From: Streptosporangiaceae bacterium
GTDB lineage: Bacteria; Actinomycetota; Actinomycetes; Streptosporangiales; Streptosporangiaceae
Direction: 5' to 3'
Assembly (NCBI GenBank): GCA_030041195.1
Contig: JASHOI010000449.1
Coordinates: forward strand, 1-17,640
DNA: 17,640 nt
The notes beneath the pieces were generated by a model. The model saw only the letters and a list, made by a program, of their open reading frames with translations. It was not told the DNA's origin and searched no databases. Shown here piece after piece: positions 7,750 through 15,476 of the stretch. The translations under genes were made by a program, and so were the position numbers. Position 1 is the stretch's first letter. Each line of letters begins with the position of its first letter.

Positions 7750-8559
7750 ATGAGGGTGGACATCATCACGATCTTTCCCGAGTACTTCGCGCCGTTGCGG
7801 GTCTCGCTGATCGGCAAGGCAGCGCAGCGCGGCGACATCGAGTTCGGCGTGCACGACCTCAGGACGTGGGCGCACGACGTGCACCATTCGGTGGACGATG
7901 CCCCGTTCGGCGGCGGGCCGGGCATGGTCATGAAGCCGGAGCCGTGGGGCGAGGCAATCGACGCGGTGGCCCCGCCCGGCACGACCGCCAGGCTGGTCCT
8001 GCCCAGCCCGGCCGGGGTGCCGTTTACCCAGGAGATGGCCGCCAGCTACGCGCTGGAAAGCCACCTGGTCTTCGCCTGCGGCAGGTACGAGGGGATCGAC
8101 GCGCGGGTGGCCGAGGAGGCGCGCGCGAGGATGCCCGTTGACGAGGTGACGATCGGCGACTACGTGCTCGCCGGAGGCGAGCCGGCCGTGCTGGTGATGA
8201 CCGAGGCGGTGTGCAGGCTGCTGCCGGGCGTCATCGGCAACGCGGATTCCGCGCCGGACGACTCGTTCGGCGGCGGCTCCGGGCCGATGGCCGGGCTTCT
8301 CGAGGGGCCCGCTTACACCAGGCCGCGGGTCTGGCGGGGCCGGGAAGTGCCGCCCGTGCTGCTGTCCGGCGACCACGCCGCGATCGCCCGCTGGCGCCGC
8401 GACGCCGCGCTGCGCCGGACGGCGGCGAACCGCCCCGACCTCGCCGCGAGACTGTCCGCCGGTCCCGGCGGGGCGGCGGCCCAGGGACTCGATTCCCGCG
8501 ATCGTGAGGTACTCTCTGAGGCTGGCTTTCCATTCAGCGGCCAAGATATGGCAGACTGA
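7750..8559 (+). CDS. trmD: tRNA (guanine-N1)-methyltransferase TrmD
   Basis: TrmD makes m1G37 next to the anticodon of tRNAs reading CNN codons, which prevents +1 frameshifting. The 269-residue protein carries the SPOUT-fold motifs: [13 protein letters not shown] at the start, [17 protein letters not shown], the cofactor-knot segments [11 protein letters not shown] and [13 protein letters not shown], and LLPGVIGN before a flexible linker and the C-terminal domain ([10 protein letters not shown], then [22 protein letters not shown]). These are the catalytic and S-adenosylmethionine-binding regions. The ATG is preceded by GGGAGT with good spacing. It sits in the standard rpsP-rimM-trmD-rplS operon. 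Confidence 0.97.
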   Translation: MRVDIITIFPEYFAPLRVSLIGKAAQRGDIEFGVHDLRTWAHDVHHSVDDAPFGGGPGMVMKPEPWGEAIDAVAPPGTTARLVLPSPAGVPFTQEMAASYALESHLVFACGRYEGIDARVAEEARARMPVDEVTIGDYVLAGGEPAVLVMTEAVCRLLPGVIGNADSAPDDSFGGGSGPMAGLLEGPAYTRPRVWRGREVPPVLLSGDHAAIARWRRDAALRRTAANRPDLAARLSAGPGGAAAQGLDSRDREVLSEAGFPFSGQDMAD

Positions 8560-8680
8560 ATGCGCCGCCCCGCATTTGCCAGTTAGCAGGGCGTGGCCGG
8601 GCGCCTGGCGCCATGGCTCCCAGAGACCGAATCAGCGCGTTCGCAGGCGTGCGCGTGATGACGAACGAGGAACTGCAGCG

Positions 8681-9043
8681 ATGCACACCGCGATTGCCGA
8701 GCTGGAGCAGGCACAGATCCGATCGGATGTCCCGGACTTCCGGCCGGGTGACACGCTGAAGGTCCACGTTCGGGTCGTCGAGGGCACCCGGTCCAGGATC
8801 CAGGTGTTCCAGGGCGTCGTGCTGCGCCGCCAGGGTGGCGGCGCACGCGAGACCTTCACGGTCCGCAAGATCAGCTACGGCGTGGGCGTCGAGCGGACCT
8901 TCCCGGTGCACAGCCCGTCGATCGACAAGATCGAGGTCGTCACCCGCGGCCGGGTGCGCCGGGCCAAGCTTTACTACCTGCGCTCGCTGCGCGGCAAGGC
9001 CGCCCGGATCAAGGAACGCCGCGAGCCGGCCCGCCAGGGCTAG
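8681..9043 (+). CDS. rplS: 50S ribosomal protein L19 (bL19)
   Basis: L19 lies at the 30S-50S interface and contributes to an intersubunit bridge. The 120-residue product starts [20 protein letters not shown] and carries the family core [60 protein letters not shown] and the basic end [20 protein letters not shown]. The ATG at 8681 is chosen over in-frame upstream codons because it matches the conserved N-terminus and has GAGGAA about 9 nt upstream. A 121-bp spacer after trmD contains a GC-rich inverted repeat around GGCGCCTGGCGCC (about 8600-8612), of unknown function. Confidence 0.96.
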   Translation: MHTAIAELEQAQIRSDVPDFRPGDTLKVHVRVVEGTRSRIQVFQGVVLRRQGGGARETFTVRKISYGVGVERTFPVHSPSIDKIEVVTRGRVRRAKLYYLRSLRGKAARIKERREPARQG

Positions 9044-9060
9044 CCAGCCGCCCGGGTGGC

Positions 9061-9074
9061 CCGAGAAGGCTCGG
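9061..9074 (+). terminator. Short stem-loop after rplS
   Basis: CCGAG (9061-9065) pairs with CTCGG (9070-9074) around an AAGG loop, 17 nt past the rplS stop. The stem is only 5 bp with no T-run, so it may be a weak terminator, a processing site or chance. Confidence 0.2.
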
Positions 9075-9196
9075 CCGGAAAGGCGCGGGGGTCGCGGCAC
9101 CGGATGTCCCGACCAGACCGCGGGAGCGCGCACGCCCGGCCCGATACGGCGGCGCGCAAGGTTCGGAAGATCCCGGAACTAGGGTCGGAGTCCACG

Positions 9197-10264
9197 ATGG
9201 ACGGCGGCGAAGACGACTTCAAGTACATCCTGGCCGGCTCGGACGGCTCCGAGACGCCGGACGGCGGCCCGGCGGACCGGGCGGCCGGTGTCGCGTCGGC
9301 GCGGCCCGGCCCGCGCAGGGCCGCCACCGACGGGGCAGGCGGCCAGGACGAAGGCCCCGAAACCCCGGGCACGAGGCGGCCAAGGGGCCGGTCCTTCTGG
9401 CGCGAGTTGCCGGTGCTGGTCGTGATCGCGCTCGTGATCGCCCTTGTGATCAAGACGTTCATCGTCCAGGCGTTCTACATACCGTCGTCCTCGATGGAGA
9501 ACACGCTGGACATCGGCGACAAGGTGCTGGTCAACAAGCTCGTCTATCACTTCAGGAGCATCCAGCCCGGCGACGTCATCGTGTTCAACGGAGACGGCTC
9601 GTGGTATCCCGAGCCGAAGTCGGGCCCGCCGAGCTCGGACCCCCTGGTGCGGCTGTACCACGCGACCCTGGAACCACTGTTCCACGCGATCGGCGGCCTG
9701 TTCGGAACCGCACCGGGACAGACGGACCTGATCAAGCGCGTGATCGGCGTTCCCGGTGACCACGTCGCCTGCTGCAACGCCGCCGGGGACGTGACCGTCA
9801 ACGGAGTTGCGCTGCACGAGCAGTCCTACCTGTTCCCCGGCAACCCCCCGTCGCTGCAGCGATTCAGCATCACGGTGCCGCCGGGCCGGCTGTGGGTCAT
9901 GGGCGACCACCGCAGCGTCTCCTGGGACTCCCGCGGGCACATGAATGACCCCGGCGACGGCACCATACCGGAGAACATGGTGATCGGCCGGGCATTCATG
10001 ATCGTCTGGCCGCCCAGCCGGTGGCGGATCCTGCAGATCCCCTCGACGTTCAGCCAGCCCGGCATCAGCTCCTCCAGCGCCGCCCGCGCGGCCTCCGCCG
10101 CCGTCACGGCCGGCACGGCCATCGCGCCCGCGGCGTCCTACCTGCCGCTGGAAGCCGGTTTCGTGGTCGCGGTCCCGCTAACCTTGCTGCAGCGACGGGT
10201 GCGGCGCCGCAGGCTGCTGACCGGTTTTCTGCGGCGCTGCCGTGGGCGCATGAGGCGCCGGTGA
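9197..10264 (+). CDS. lepB: Signal peptidase I
   Basis: LepB is the membrane serine protease that removes signal peptides from Sec and Tat substrates. The 355-residue protein has a low-complexity cytoplasmic N-terminus, a transmembrane helix at about 73-91, then the periplasm-facing catalytic domain: PSSSMENTL with nucleophile Ser99, [11 protein letters not shown] with general-base Lys180, and [12 protein letters not shown] from 236. A second hydrophobic segment near the C-terminus ([17 protein letters not shown]) gives a second membrane helix followed by an Arg-rich tail. ATG 9197 is chosen because GGAG lies 6 nt upstream; the in-frame GTG at 9056 has no such support. rnhB starts 4 bp after the stop. 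Streptomyces carries several tandem signal peptidases here; only one is present in this window. Confidence 0.95.
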   Translation: MDGGEDDFKYILAGSDGSETPDGGPADRAAGVASARPGPRRAATDGAGGQDEGPETPGTRRPRGRSFWRELPVLVVIALVIALVIKTFIVQAFYIPSSSMENTLDIGDKVLVNKLVYHFRSIQPGDVIVFNGDGSWYPEPKSGPPSSDPLVRLYHATLEPLFHAIGGLFGTAPGQTDLIKRVIGVPGDHVACCNAAGDVTVNGVALHEQSYLFPGNPPSLQRFSITVPPGRLWVMGDHRSVSWDSRGHMNDPGDGTIPENMVIGRAFMIVWPPSRWRILQIPSTFSQPGISSSSAARAASAAVTAGTAIAPAASYLPLEAGFVVAVPLTLLQRRVRRRRLLTGFLRRCRGRMRRR

Positions 10265-10268
10265 GGCC

Positions 10269-11063
10269 ATGGACAAGGCGGTGGAGCGGCTTCCGGGCTA
10301 CACGCCAAGGCGGGACGGCGGCCTGGCCGGATACGAGCGGGTGCTGGCCAGAGCCGGCCTCGCCCCGGTAGCCGGAATCGACGAGGCGGGCCGCGGAGCC
10401 TGCGCCGGCCCGCTCGTGGTCGCCGCCGTCACGCTGAATCCCCGGCGCAGGTCCGACCCGGCCGGGCTCGCCGACTCCAAGGCGCTGACCGCGCCCGCCC
10501 GCGAGGCCGCCTATCAGGAGATCGTGGCGCGCGCCCTCGCCTGGCACGTGGTCGTGATCCCGTCCACCGACATCGACCGGCTTGGGCTGCACGTGTGCAA
10601 CGTCGCCGGGATGCGCCGGGCGCTGGCCGGCCTGGCCAGCAGGCCAGGCTACGTGCTGACCGACGGGTTCCCGGTCCGGGGCCTGGCCGTCCCCGCGCTG
10701 GCCATGTGGAAGGGCGACGAGGTCGCCGCCTGCGTGGCCGCGGCCTCGATCGTGGCCAAGGTGACCAGGGACCGGATCATGAAGAATCTCAGCCAGGAAT
10801 TTCCGCAATACGGGTTTTCCCGGCATAAGGGATATTCAACTCCCAGCCACATGGCCGCCCTGACCGAGCATGGCCCGTGCCCGCAGCACCGCGCGTCGTT
10901 CGCCAACGTGATCGGCGTGATGCGGGCCCGCGACGGCGTGCCGCTGGCCGGCATCGAGGACCTGCCCGCCGAGGAGGCGGCCCCGCTGGACGACATCCAG
11001 GCCTTCCCGGGCTGCGAGGCAGAGGACCCGGCCGGGGCAGGGGCAGAATTGTCTTATGGTTGA
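10269..11063 (+). CDS. rnhB: Ribonuclease HII
   Basis: RNase HII cuts RNA-DNA hybrids and removes single misincorporated ribonucleotides from DNA. The 264-residue protein has the acidic metal-binding set Asp38 and Glu39 (GIDEAGRG), Asp132 (LTDGFPV) and Asp150 (WKGDEVAA), plus [20 protein letters not shown] and [11 protein letters not shown] typical of the family. A ~45-residue acidic tail extends beyond the usual end. The start ATG lies 4 bp after the lepB stop with GAGG overlapping that stop, so it is coupled to lepB. The lepB-rnhB-DUF2469 order matches Mycobacterium tuberculosis. Confidence 0.96.
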   Translation: MDKAVERLPGYTPRRDGGLAGYERVLARAGLAPVAGIDEAGRGACAGPLVVAAVTLNPRRRSDPAGLADSKALTAPAREAAYQEIVARALAWHVVVIPSTDIDRLGLHVCNVAGMRRALAGLASRPGYVLTDGFPVRGLAVPALAMWKGDEVAACVAAASIVAKVTRDRIMKNLSQEFPQYGFSRHKGYSTPSHMAALTEHGPCPQHRASFANVIGVMRARDGVPLAGIEDLPAEEAAPLDDIQAFPGCEAEDPAGAGAELSYG

Positions 11064-11070
11064 CCTCATC

Positions 11071-11097
11071 CGGCCCGCGCTCTCCTGGTGCGGGCCG
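11071..11097 (+). terminator. GC-rich hairpin after rnhB
   Basis: CGGCCCGC (11071-11078) and GCGGGCCG (11090-11097) form a perfect 8-bp stem with an 11-nt loop, 7 nt beyond the rnhB stop. There is no T-run, as is usual for actinobacterial hairpins of this kind. It may end the lepB-rnhB transcript or act as a 5' element of the DUF2469 gene 58 bp downstream. Confidence 0.45.
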
Positions 11098-11155
11098 TGA
11101 CCGGCGCCGCCCGGCAGTCCCGGCGCGGCGCGTGCGGTCAGGACGGAGGGAGCGC

Positions 11156-11491
11156 ATGAGCGCGGAGGATCTCGAGAAGTACGAGACGGAGATGGAACTC
11201 CAGCTCTACCGCGAGTACCGCGACGTGGTGGGGCTGTTCAGCCACGTGGTCGAGACCGAGCGCCGGTTCTACCTCACCAACCAGGTTGAGCTGAACGTCC
11301 GCACCTCCGACAACGGCGAGGTGTTCTTCGAGGTCACCATGCAGGACGCCTGGGTCTGGGACATGTACCGCCCGGCGCGGTTCGTGAAGAACGTCCGGGT
11401 TGTCACGTTCAAGGATGTCAACGTGGAGGAACTCGCCAAGAGTGACCTGCAGATGCCCGACCCCGACGACAAGCAGCAAGGCTTCTCCTGA
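11156..11491 (+). CDS. DUF2469 family protein (actinobacteria-specific, function unknown)
   Basis: A 111-residue soluble acidic protein beginning MSAEDLEKYETEMELQLYRE, with VVGLFSHVVETERRFYLTNQ, an aromatic VWDMYRPARFVKNVRV and an ending VEELAKSDLQMPDPDD. This matches the DUF2469 family, which is almost confined to actinobacteria and sits between rnhB and yraN in many of them. Its biochemical role is not known to me. The start is clear: GGAGGGAGCGC directly precedes the ATG, one of the strongest ribosome-binding sites here, so it is probably well translated. The separation of 92 bp from rnhB, with a hairpin between, suggests an own promoter or regulated readthrough. Confidence 0.93.
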   Translation: MSAEDLEKYETEMELQLYREYRDVVGLFSHVVETERRFYLTNQVELNVRTSDNGEVFFEVTMQDAWVWDMYRPARFVKNVRVVTFKDVNVEELAKSDLQMPDPDDKQQGFS

Positions 11492-11506
11492 CCGCCCCCG
11501 CATCAA

Positions 11507-11564
11507 CGGGGAATCCTGCCAGTCCCATTTGCTGACGCGTTTCCCCGCTACGCGCTTCCCCGCT
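11507..11564. repeat. Tandem 15-bp repeat with a shared complementary arm
   Basis: ACGCGTTTCCCCGCT (11535-11549) is followed directly by ACGCGCTTCCCCGCT (11550-11564), a head-to-tail repeat with one mismatch. CGGGGAA at 11507-11513 is complementary to TTCCCCG in either copy (11541-11547 or 11556-11562), so two mutually exclusive hairpins are possible 3' of the DUF2469 gene. The function is unknown; a terminator is one possibility. Confidence 0.5.
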
Positions 11565-11608
11565 AGTAGCGCCGACCACGCGGGTGCGGCATTGAAGCAC
11601 GCGGCACC

Positions 11609-11728
11609 GACAGTTCGCGCCCGGTAATCCACAGTCCGCCGCCGGCGTCGCGTTCCGTCCACAACGCAGGCCGGCCGTCAGCGCGCCACCCTCCGGCTCC
11701 GTCAGCCTCGGAGGCGGAGGTGGTCAGG
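11609..11728 (+). promoter_or_regulatory. yraN leader with two DnaA-box-like motifs (copy A of a duplicated leader)
   Basis: The leader contains GACAGTTCG (11609-11617), TAATCCACA (11625-11633) and CCGTCCACA (11655-11663). The last two differ from the bacterial DnaA-box consensus TTATCCACA, or the high-GC form TTGTCCACA, by one or two bases. It ends in GGCGGAGG, whose GGAGG lies 8 nt before the yraN TTG. The same elements in the same order and spacing recur in front of dprA at 15477-15597. Whether DnaA binds here is untested. Confidence 0.5.
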
Positions 11729-12085
11729 TTGAACGCCAAGGATGAGCTGGGCAAGCAGGGCGAACAGCTCGCCGCTGAGTACCTGCAGCGCGCCGGGCTC
11801 CGGATTCTCGCCCGCAACTGGCGGTGCGCCGAGGGAGAGATCGACATCGTCGCCGCCGACCGGCGGGTGCTGGTCGCCGTCGAGGTGAAAACCCGTTCCG
11901 GTACCGGGTTCGGCACCCCGCTTGAGGCCGTGACCAGGAAGAAGCGCAACCGGCTGCGGCGGCTGGCCGTGCAGTGGGTGGTCGCGCACGGGGTGCTGTT
12001 CGACGAGGTGCGGGTCGACGTCGTTGAGGTGCTGAAGGACGGGCAGGGCGGATTTTCGCTCGACCACATCCGGGGAGTCGGCTAG
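11729..12085 (+). CDS. YraN family (UPF0102) nuclease-fold protein
   Basis: YraN proteins have a PD-(D/E)XK-type endonuclease fold; a DNA processing or repair role is presumed. The 118-residue product begins MNAKDELGKQGEQLAAEYLQ and has the motif set GEIDIVA (Asp39) and VAVEVKTR (Glu52, Lys54), the expected catalytic D-ExK arrangement. TTG 11729 is preferred over GTG 11720 because GGAGG at 11716-11720 overlaps that GTG but sits 8 nt before the TTG, and because MNAKD-LG is the usual actinobacterial N-terminus. The stop TAG is immediately followed by the ATG of yifB. The yraN-yifB-dprA order is conserved in actinobacteria. Confidence 0.93.
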   Translation: MNAKDELGKQGEQLAAEYLQRAGLRILARNWRCAEGEIDIVAADRRVLVAVEVKTRSGTGFGTPLEAVTRKKRNRLRRLAVQWVVAHGVLFDEVRVDVVEVLKDGQGGFSLDHIRGVG

Positions 12086-13642
12086 ATGTCGCTGGCGCGC
12101 ACCCATTCGATCGCGCTGGTGGGCGTGCAGGGCCATCCGGTAGAGATCGAGGCGGACATCGAGAACGGGCTCGTCGGCCTCATGCTGGTGGGCCTGCCCG
12201 ACACGGCGCTTCGCGAGGCGCGGGACCGGATCCGGTCGGCGATCGTGAACAGCAAGGAGAAGTGGCCGAACCGCAGGATCACCGTTGGCCTGTCGCCCGC
12301 CAGCCTGCCGAAGCGCGGCAGCAGCTTCGACCTCGGCATCGCGGTCGCGATCCTGGCCGCGGACGGAGCCGTTCCGCCGAGACGGATCGAGGCCCTGATG
12401 CTGCTCGGCGAACTGGGGCTCGACGGCAGGCTCCGCCCGGTACGCGGCGTGCTCCCCGCGGTGGCCGCGGCCGCGGCGGCCGGGTTCACGGCGGTCGCCG
12501 TGCCCACCGAGAACGCGCCCGAGGCGTGCCTGGTGCCGGGAATGCGGGTGCTGGCCGCGCCGAGCCTGGGCGCCCTGCTGGAATGGCTGCGGTGCCAGGA
12601 TCCGCCCAGCGTCACCGTCTTCGAGGGCGGGGCGGCGCCCGGGCCGCTGCCAACAGTCTCTGGATCAAGGGCAGGAACGGGACGCGACCTGGCCGATGTC
12701 GTCGGCCAGCCGACGGCACGGCGGGCCGCGGAGATCTGCGCGGCGGGCGGCCACCACCTGCTGCTGCTCGGGCCGCCGGGGGTCGGCAAGACCATGCTGG
12801 CCGAGCGGCTGCCCACGGTGCTGCCCCCGCTGGACGCCGACGCGGCGCTCGAGGTCACCGCGATCCATTCGATCGCCGGGACGTTGCCCTCCGGCTGCCC
12901 GCTGCTGACCGAGCCGCCGTTCTGCGCTCCGCACCATACCTCGACCAGGGCGGCGATCGTCGGCGGCGGCAGCGGCGTCCTGCGGCCCGGGGCGGCATCT
13001 CTGGCGCACCACGGATGCCTGTTCCTCGACGAGGCCCCGGAGTTCTCGAGGGACGTTCTTGACGCGCTGCGCCAGCCGCTTGAGTCCGGCGAGGTGGTGC
13101 TGGCGCGGTCCGGGCTGACCGCCAGGTTCCCGGCGAGGTTCACCCTGGTGCTGGCCGCCAACCCGTGCCCGTGCGCCAGCGCCGCGACCAGCCGCACGGC
13201 GTGTTCCTGCACGCCGATGGTCCGCCGCAGGTACCTGGCCCGGCTGTCCGGGCCGCTGCTGGACCGGGTGGACGTGAAGGCCGAGTTCCTGCCGGTCGGC
13301 AGGGCCGAGCTGCTGAGCGACAGGAAGCTGACCGAGCCCAGCTCGGTGGTGGCCGAGCGGGTGGCCGCGGCCAGGCAGCGGATGGCGCACCGGCTGCGCG
13401 GCTCTGGCTGGCGGCTGAACGCGGAGATACCCGGCAGCGAGCTGCGGCGGCGCTACGCCCCGGCGCCCGGCGCGCTCGTGCCGCTGGAGCGGGCGATGGA
13501 CCTGGGCGAGATCAGCGCGCGCGGTGCCGACCGGGTCATCCGGCTGTCCTGGACCGTGGCCGACCTGGGCGGCGTTTCCCGTCCCACGGTGACCGAGGTC
13601 AGCTACGCGCTGGGCCTGTGGCTGGGCGTCATGACCTATTGA
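12086..13642 (+). CDS. YifB/ComM family AAA+ ATPase (Mg-chelatase-like)
   Basis: The family includes ComM, a helicase that promotes branch migration during natural transformation. The 518-residue protein has an N-terminal Lon-protease-like/S5-like domain (to about residue 170, with VEIEADIENGLVGLMLVGLP and SPASLPKRGSSFDL), then the AAA+ core with Walker A GPPGVGKT at 229-236, Walker B CLFLDEAPEF around Asp315-Glu316, and APHHTSTRAAIVGGG. A Cys cluster ANPCPCAS...CSC follows, then a C-terminal helical domain ending DLGGVSRPTV. Its ATG touches the yraN stop, so the two are co-translated. Normally dprA follows directly, but here a two-gene convergent segment begins 27 bp after the stop. A substrate-remodelling role on DNA is inferred from the family. 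Confidence 0.95.
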   Translation: MSLARTHSIALVGVQGHPVEIEADIENGLVGLMLVGLPDTALREARDRIRSAIVNSKEKWPNRRITVGLSPASLPKRGSSFDLGIAVAILAADGAVPPRRIEALMLLGELGLDGRLRPVRGVLPAVAAAAAAGFTAVAVPTENAPEACLVPGMRVLAAPSLGALLEWLRCQDPPSVTVFEGGAAPGPLPTVSGSRAGTGRDLADVVGQPTARRAAEICAAGGHHLLLLGPPGVGKTMLAERLPTVLPPLDADAALEVTAIHSIAGTLPSGCPLLTEPPFCAPHHTSTRAAIVGGGSGVLRPGAASLAHHGCLFLDEAPEFSRDVLDALRQPLESGEVVLARSGLTARFPARFTLVLAANPCPCASAATSRTACSCTPMVRRRYLARLSGPLLDRVDVKAEFLPVGRAELLSDRKLTEPSSVVAERVAAARQRMAHRLRGSGWRLNAEIPGSELRRRYAPAPGALVPLERAMDLGEISARGADRVIRLSWTVADLGGVSRPTVTEVSYALGLWLGVMTY

Positions 13643-13669
13643 GCGCCGCCGTCGGCGTGCGATCGGGGC

Positions 13670-13888
13670 TCAGCCGAGGCGCAGCCGGCCGGCCCGCACG
13701 CCGTCGGTGAACCCCCGCCATTCGCGCGTCGTGAACACCAGGCTCGGCCCGTCCGGGTCCTTGGAGTCGCGGACGGCCACGACGCCGGGCAGGTTGCGGG
13801 CAACCTCCACGCACTGGCCGCCGTTGCTTCCGCTGTAGCTGCTCTTCTGCCACGCGGCGCGGGACAGGTCCACACCCCGAGAGGGCAT
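13670..13888 (-). CDS. DUF397 small protein
   Basis: A 72-residue protein with the DUF397 pattern WQKSSYSGSNGGQCVEVA, then VAVRDSKDPDGPSLVFTTREW. DUF397 genes are expanded in streptomycetes and relatives and usually lie beside an XRE/DUF5753 regulator of the WhiJ type; they are thought to act with or against that regulator. The ATG has a very strong ribosome-binding site, AAGGAGG, about 6 nt away. It lies 23 bp downstream of the XRE stop on the same strand, so the two are co-transcribed, and it is convergent with yifB. The exact biochemical role is unknown. Confidence 0.92.
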   Translation of the reverse strand: MPSRGVDLSRAAWQKSSYSGSNGGQCVEVARNLPGVVAVRDSKDPDGPSLVFTTREWRGFTDGVRAGRLRLG

Positions 13889-13911
13889 CCCGCACCTCCT
13901 TCTGCGTCAGG

Positions 13912-14769
13912 TCACCCCAGTTCGGCCGCCACCCCCGCGATGAGCTCGATCGACGCGGCGGTGCCGAGCGCTTCCGCGCGCAGGTGATCAAATACCACTG
14001 TATAGCGCCTGACCTCTTCCTCGGCCTCCAGGAACAGGCTGCCGGTGAGGTGCTCGAGATAGACGACGGTCGGATCGGCGGCGTCCGGGAACTCCAGGAT
14101 CGTGAACGGGCTGATCGGGTGCACGTGAGCCGCGGTGGTGAACGGCAGGACCTGCAGCGTGACGTTGGGCCGCTCGGCGACGTCGATGAGCCGGCGAAGC
14201 TGCGACCGCATGACCGCCGGGCCGCCGACCCGGACCCGGACCACGCTCTCGGTCAGGACCAGCCAGAAGTCGGGCGGGCCGGCCTGGCCGAGGATGCCCT
14301 GGCGTTCCATCCGCAGCGCGACCTGACGGTCGATGTCGTCAGCGCTGCCGGGATTGGGCGCGGCGCGGAGCACGGCCCTGGCGTAGTCTTCGGTCTGCAG
14401 CAGGCCCGGTATGACCATGGACTGGAAGTCACGGAACCGGACGGCAGCCGCCTCCAGCCCGACGTACGCTTCGAACCAGGTCGGCAGCGCCCGGCCGTAG
14501 GTGTGCCACCAGCCCTTCTGGCGAGCCTCGCGGGCGAGCTGGACCAGGAGGTCGGCCTCGGTGCCGGTGACGCCGTAGATCTCCAGTAACTCGCGGACGT
14601 CGCCGGGCCTGATGGAGATCCGGCTGGTTTCGATCCGGCTGATCCGGGTGCCGGAACAGTCCAGCCGGTGGCCGACCTCCTCGCAGGTCAGGTCGGCCTG
14701 CTCACGAAGGCGGCGCAGCTCGATGCCCAGTCGCTTGCGGCGGACGGTCGGGCTTGGGCTGGCGGCCAT
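13912..14769 (-). CDS. WhiJ-like XRE helix-turn-helix regulator with DUF5753 domain
   Basis: A 285-residue DNA-binding regulator. Residues about 10-70 form the XRE helix-turn-helix (RRKRLGIELRRLREQADLTC, then GTRISRIETSRISI). From about 90 to 280 is the DUF5753 sensing domain with WFEAYVGLEAAAVRFRDFQS, VIPGLLQTEDYARAVL and TVVYLEHLTGSLFLE. Such proteins, including WhiJ of Streptomyces, repress or time developmental genes and work with neighbouring DUF397 and HATPase proteins. GGAG sits 5 nt before the ATG. The gene is divergent from the HATPase gene, with a 122-bp shared control region full of short palindromes, suggesting autoregulation. The ligand is unknown. It is inserted between yifB and dprA. 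Confidence 0.93.
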   Translation of the reverse strand: MAASPSPTVRRKRLGIELRRLREQADLTCEEVGHRLDCSGTRISRIETSRISIRPGDVRELLEIYGVTGTEADLLVQLAREARQKGWWHTYGRALPTWFEAYVGLEAAAVRFRDFQSMVIPGLLQTEDYARAVLRAAPNPGSADDIDRQVALRMERQGILGQAGPPDFWLVLTESVVRVRVGGPAVMRSQLRRLIDVAERPNVTLQVLPFTTAAHVHPISPFTILEFPDAADPTVVYLEHLTGSLFLEAEEEVRRYTVVFDHLRAEALGTAASIELIAGVAAELG

Positions 14770-14891
14770 GATGACTCCGATCGTGGCGCAATTGCGCTAG
14801 TTGCTAACTTTCGCATCATACGGTTACGTATCTTGCCAATGTGCATGATGCTGGTGCATGCTTTAGGGCATGATACCGGCACGAATGGTAC
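14770..14891. promoter_or_regulatory. Divergent control region with palindromes and GCATG repeats
   Basis: This AT-richer 122-bp region separates the - strand XRE gene from the + strand HATPase gene. It holds the perfect palindrome GCGCAATTGCGC (14786-14797), the imperfect palindrome GTTGCTAAC (14800-14808), an inverted repeat ATACG-GTTA-CGTAT (14818-14831), and three direct repeats starting GCATG at 14843, 14856 and 14868, spaced 13 and 12 bp, close to one helical turn. These are candidate operators for the XRE protein. On the - strand TATGAT (14815-14820) is a candidate -10 element without a good -35. Confidence 0.55.
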
Positions 14892-15446
14892 GTGAACGGA
14901 TCGAGCACACCGCCGCGCCTGCGCGTGCCTGACGGGCTGCGCCAGATGACCGGCGATAGCGGGCGTGGTACCGCCGTCGGGCCTGAAGCAGCCGGACGGC
15001 CGGCCACGCGCGGCAGCGCCTGGCCGCTGACGAGCTACCTGGAGCTCGGTGCATTGCCCACGGCGGTCCCCTGTGCCCGGCTGCATGCCCGGCTGGTGGT
15101 GACGGAGTGGGGGCTTGGCTCTCTGGCCGAGACGGCCGAGCTCATCGTGTCCGAGCTCGTGACCAACGCGGTAACCGCGACCGAAGGCTTAACGGCCAGC
15201 AGGTACGGGGGGCAGCGGCGGCCGGGGCGGCCGCCCGTGCGGCTGTGGCTCCAGTCCGACCTGCAGAGCCTGGTCGTGCTGGTGTGGGACGGGAACGACC
15301 AGATGCCGCGGCCCGCGGCGCCCGACGCGGAGTCGCAGAGCGGCAGGGGACTCTGGCTGGTTGAGGCCCGCAGCGACGAGTGGGGGGTGTTCAGGCCCGC
15401 TCAAGCCAGCGGCAAGGTCGTCTGGGCGAAGATCACGCATCGCTGA
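14892..15446 (+). CDS. HATPase_c ATP-binding protein (anti-sigma-factor-like kinase fold)
   Basis: A 184-residue protein with a GHKL ATPase fold as in RsbW/SpoIIAB-type anti-sigma factors. The N box is ELIVSELVTNAV with Asn92, the G1 box VWDGND at 132-137, and the G2 box GRGLWLVEARSDEWGV from 151. The first ~45 residues are Pro/Gly-rich and probably disordered. The start is uncertain: GTG 14892 gives the longest frame but has no ribosome-binding site, so a leaderless transcript or a later start (ATG 14946) is possible. Proteins like this are the third member of WhiJ/AbaA-type trios, beside the XRE and DUF397 genes. No sigma-factor gene is in view, so the partner is unknown. Confidence 0.87.
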   Translation: MNGSSTPPRLRVPDGLRQMTGDSGRGTAVGPEAAGRPATRGSAWPLTSYLELGALPTAVPCARLHARLVVTEWGLGSLAETAELIVSELVTNAVTATEGLTASRYGGQRRPGRPPVRLWLQSDLQSLVVLVWDGNDQMPRPAAPDAESQSGRGLWLVEARSDEWGVFRPAQASGKVVWAKITHR

Positions 15447-15476
15447 GCGCCGCGCGCGTCCAGAGCATGCGGGTCT

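Noticed and set aside
8560..8680. Possible ribosomal-protein leader RNA before rplS
   Set aside because: Only a short GC-rich inverted repeat is present; it does not match any L19 leader structure I can recognise, and GC palindromes of this size are common here.
13984..14589. 201-codon + strand frame inside the XRE regulator region
   Set aside because: It is antisense to a well-supported DUF5753 regulator, and its product lacks recognisable motifs.
13670..14769. XRE gene plus small DUF397 gene considered as a toxin-antitoxin pair
   Set aside because: The DUF5753 and DUF397 domains and the divergent HATPase gene match the WhiJ-type regulatory trio; no toxin fold is seen.
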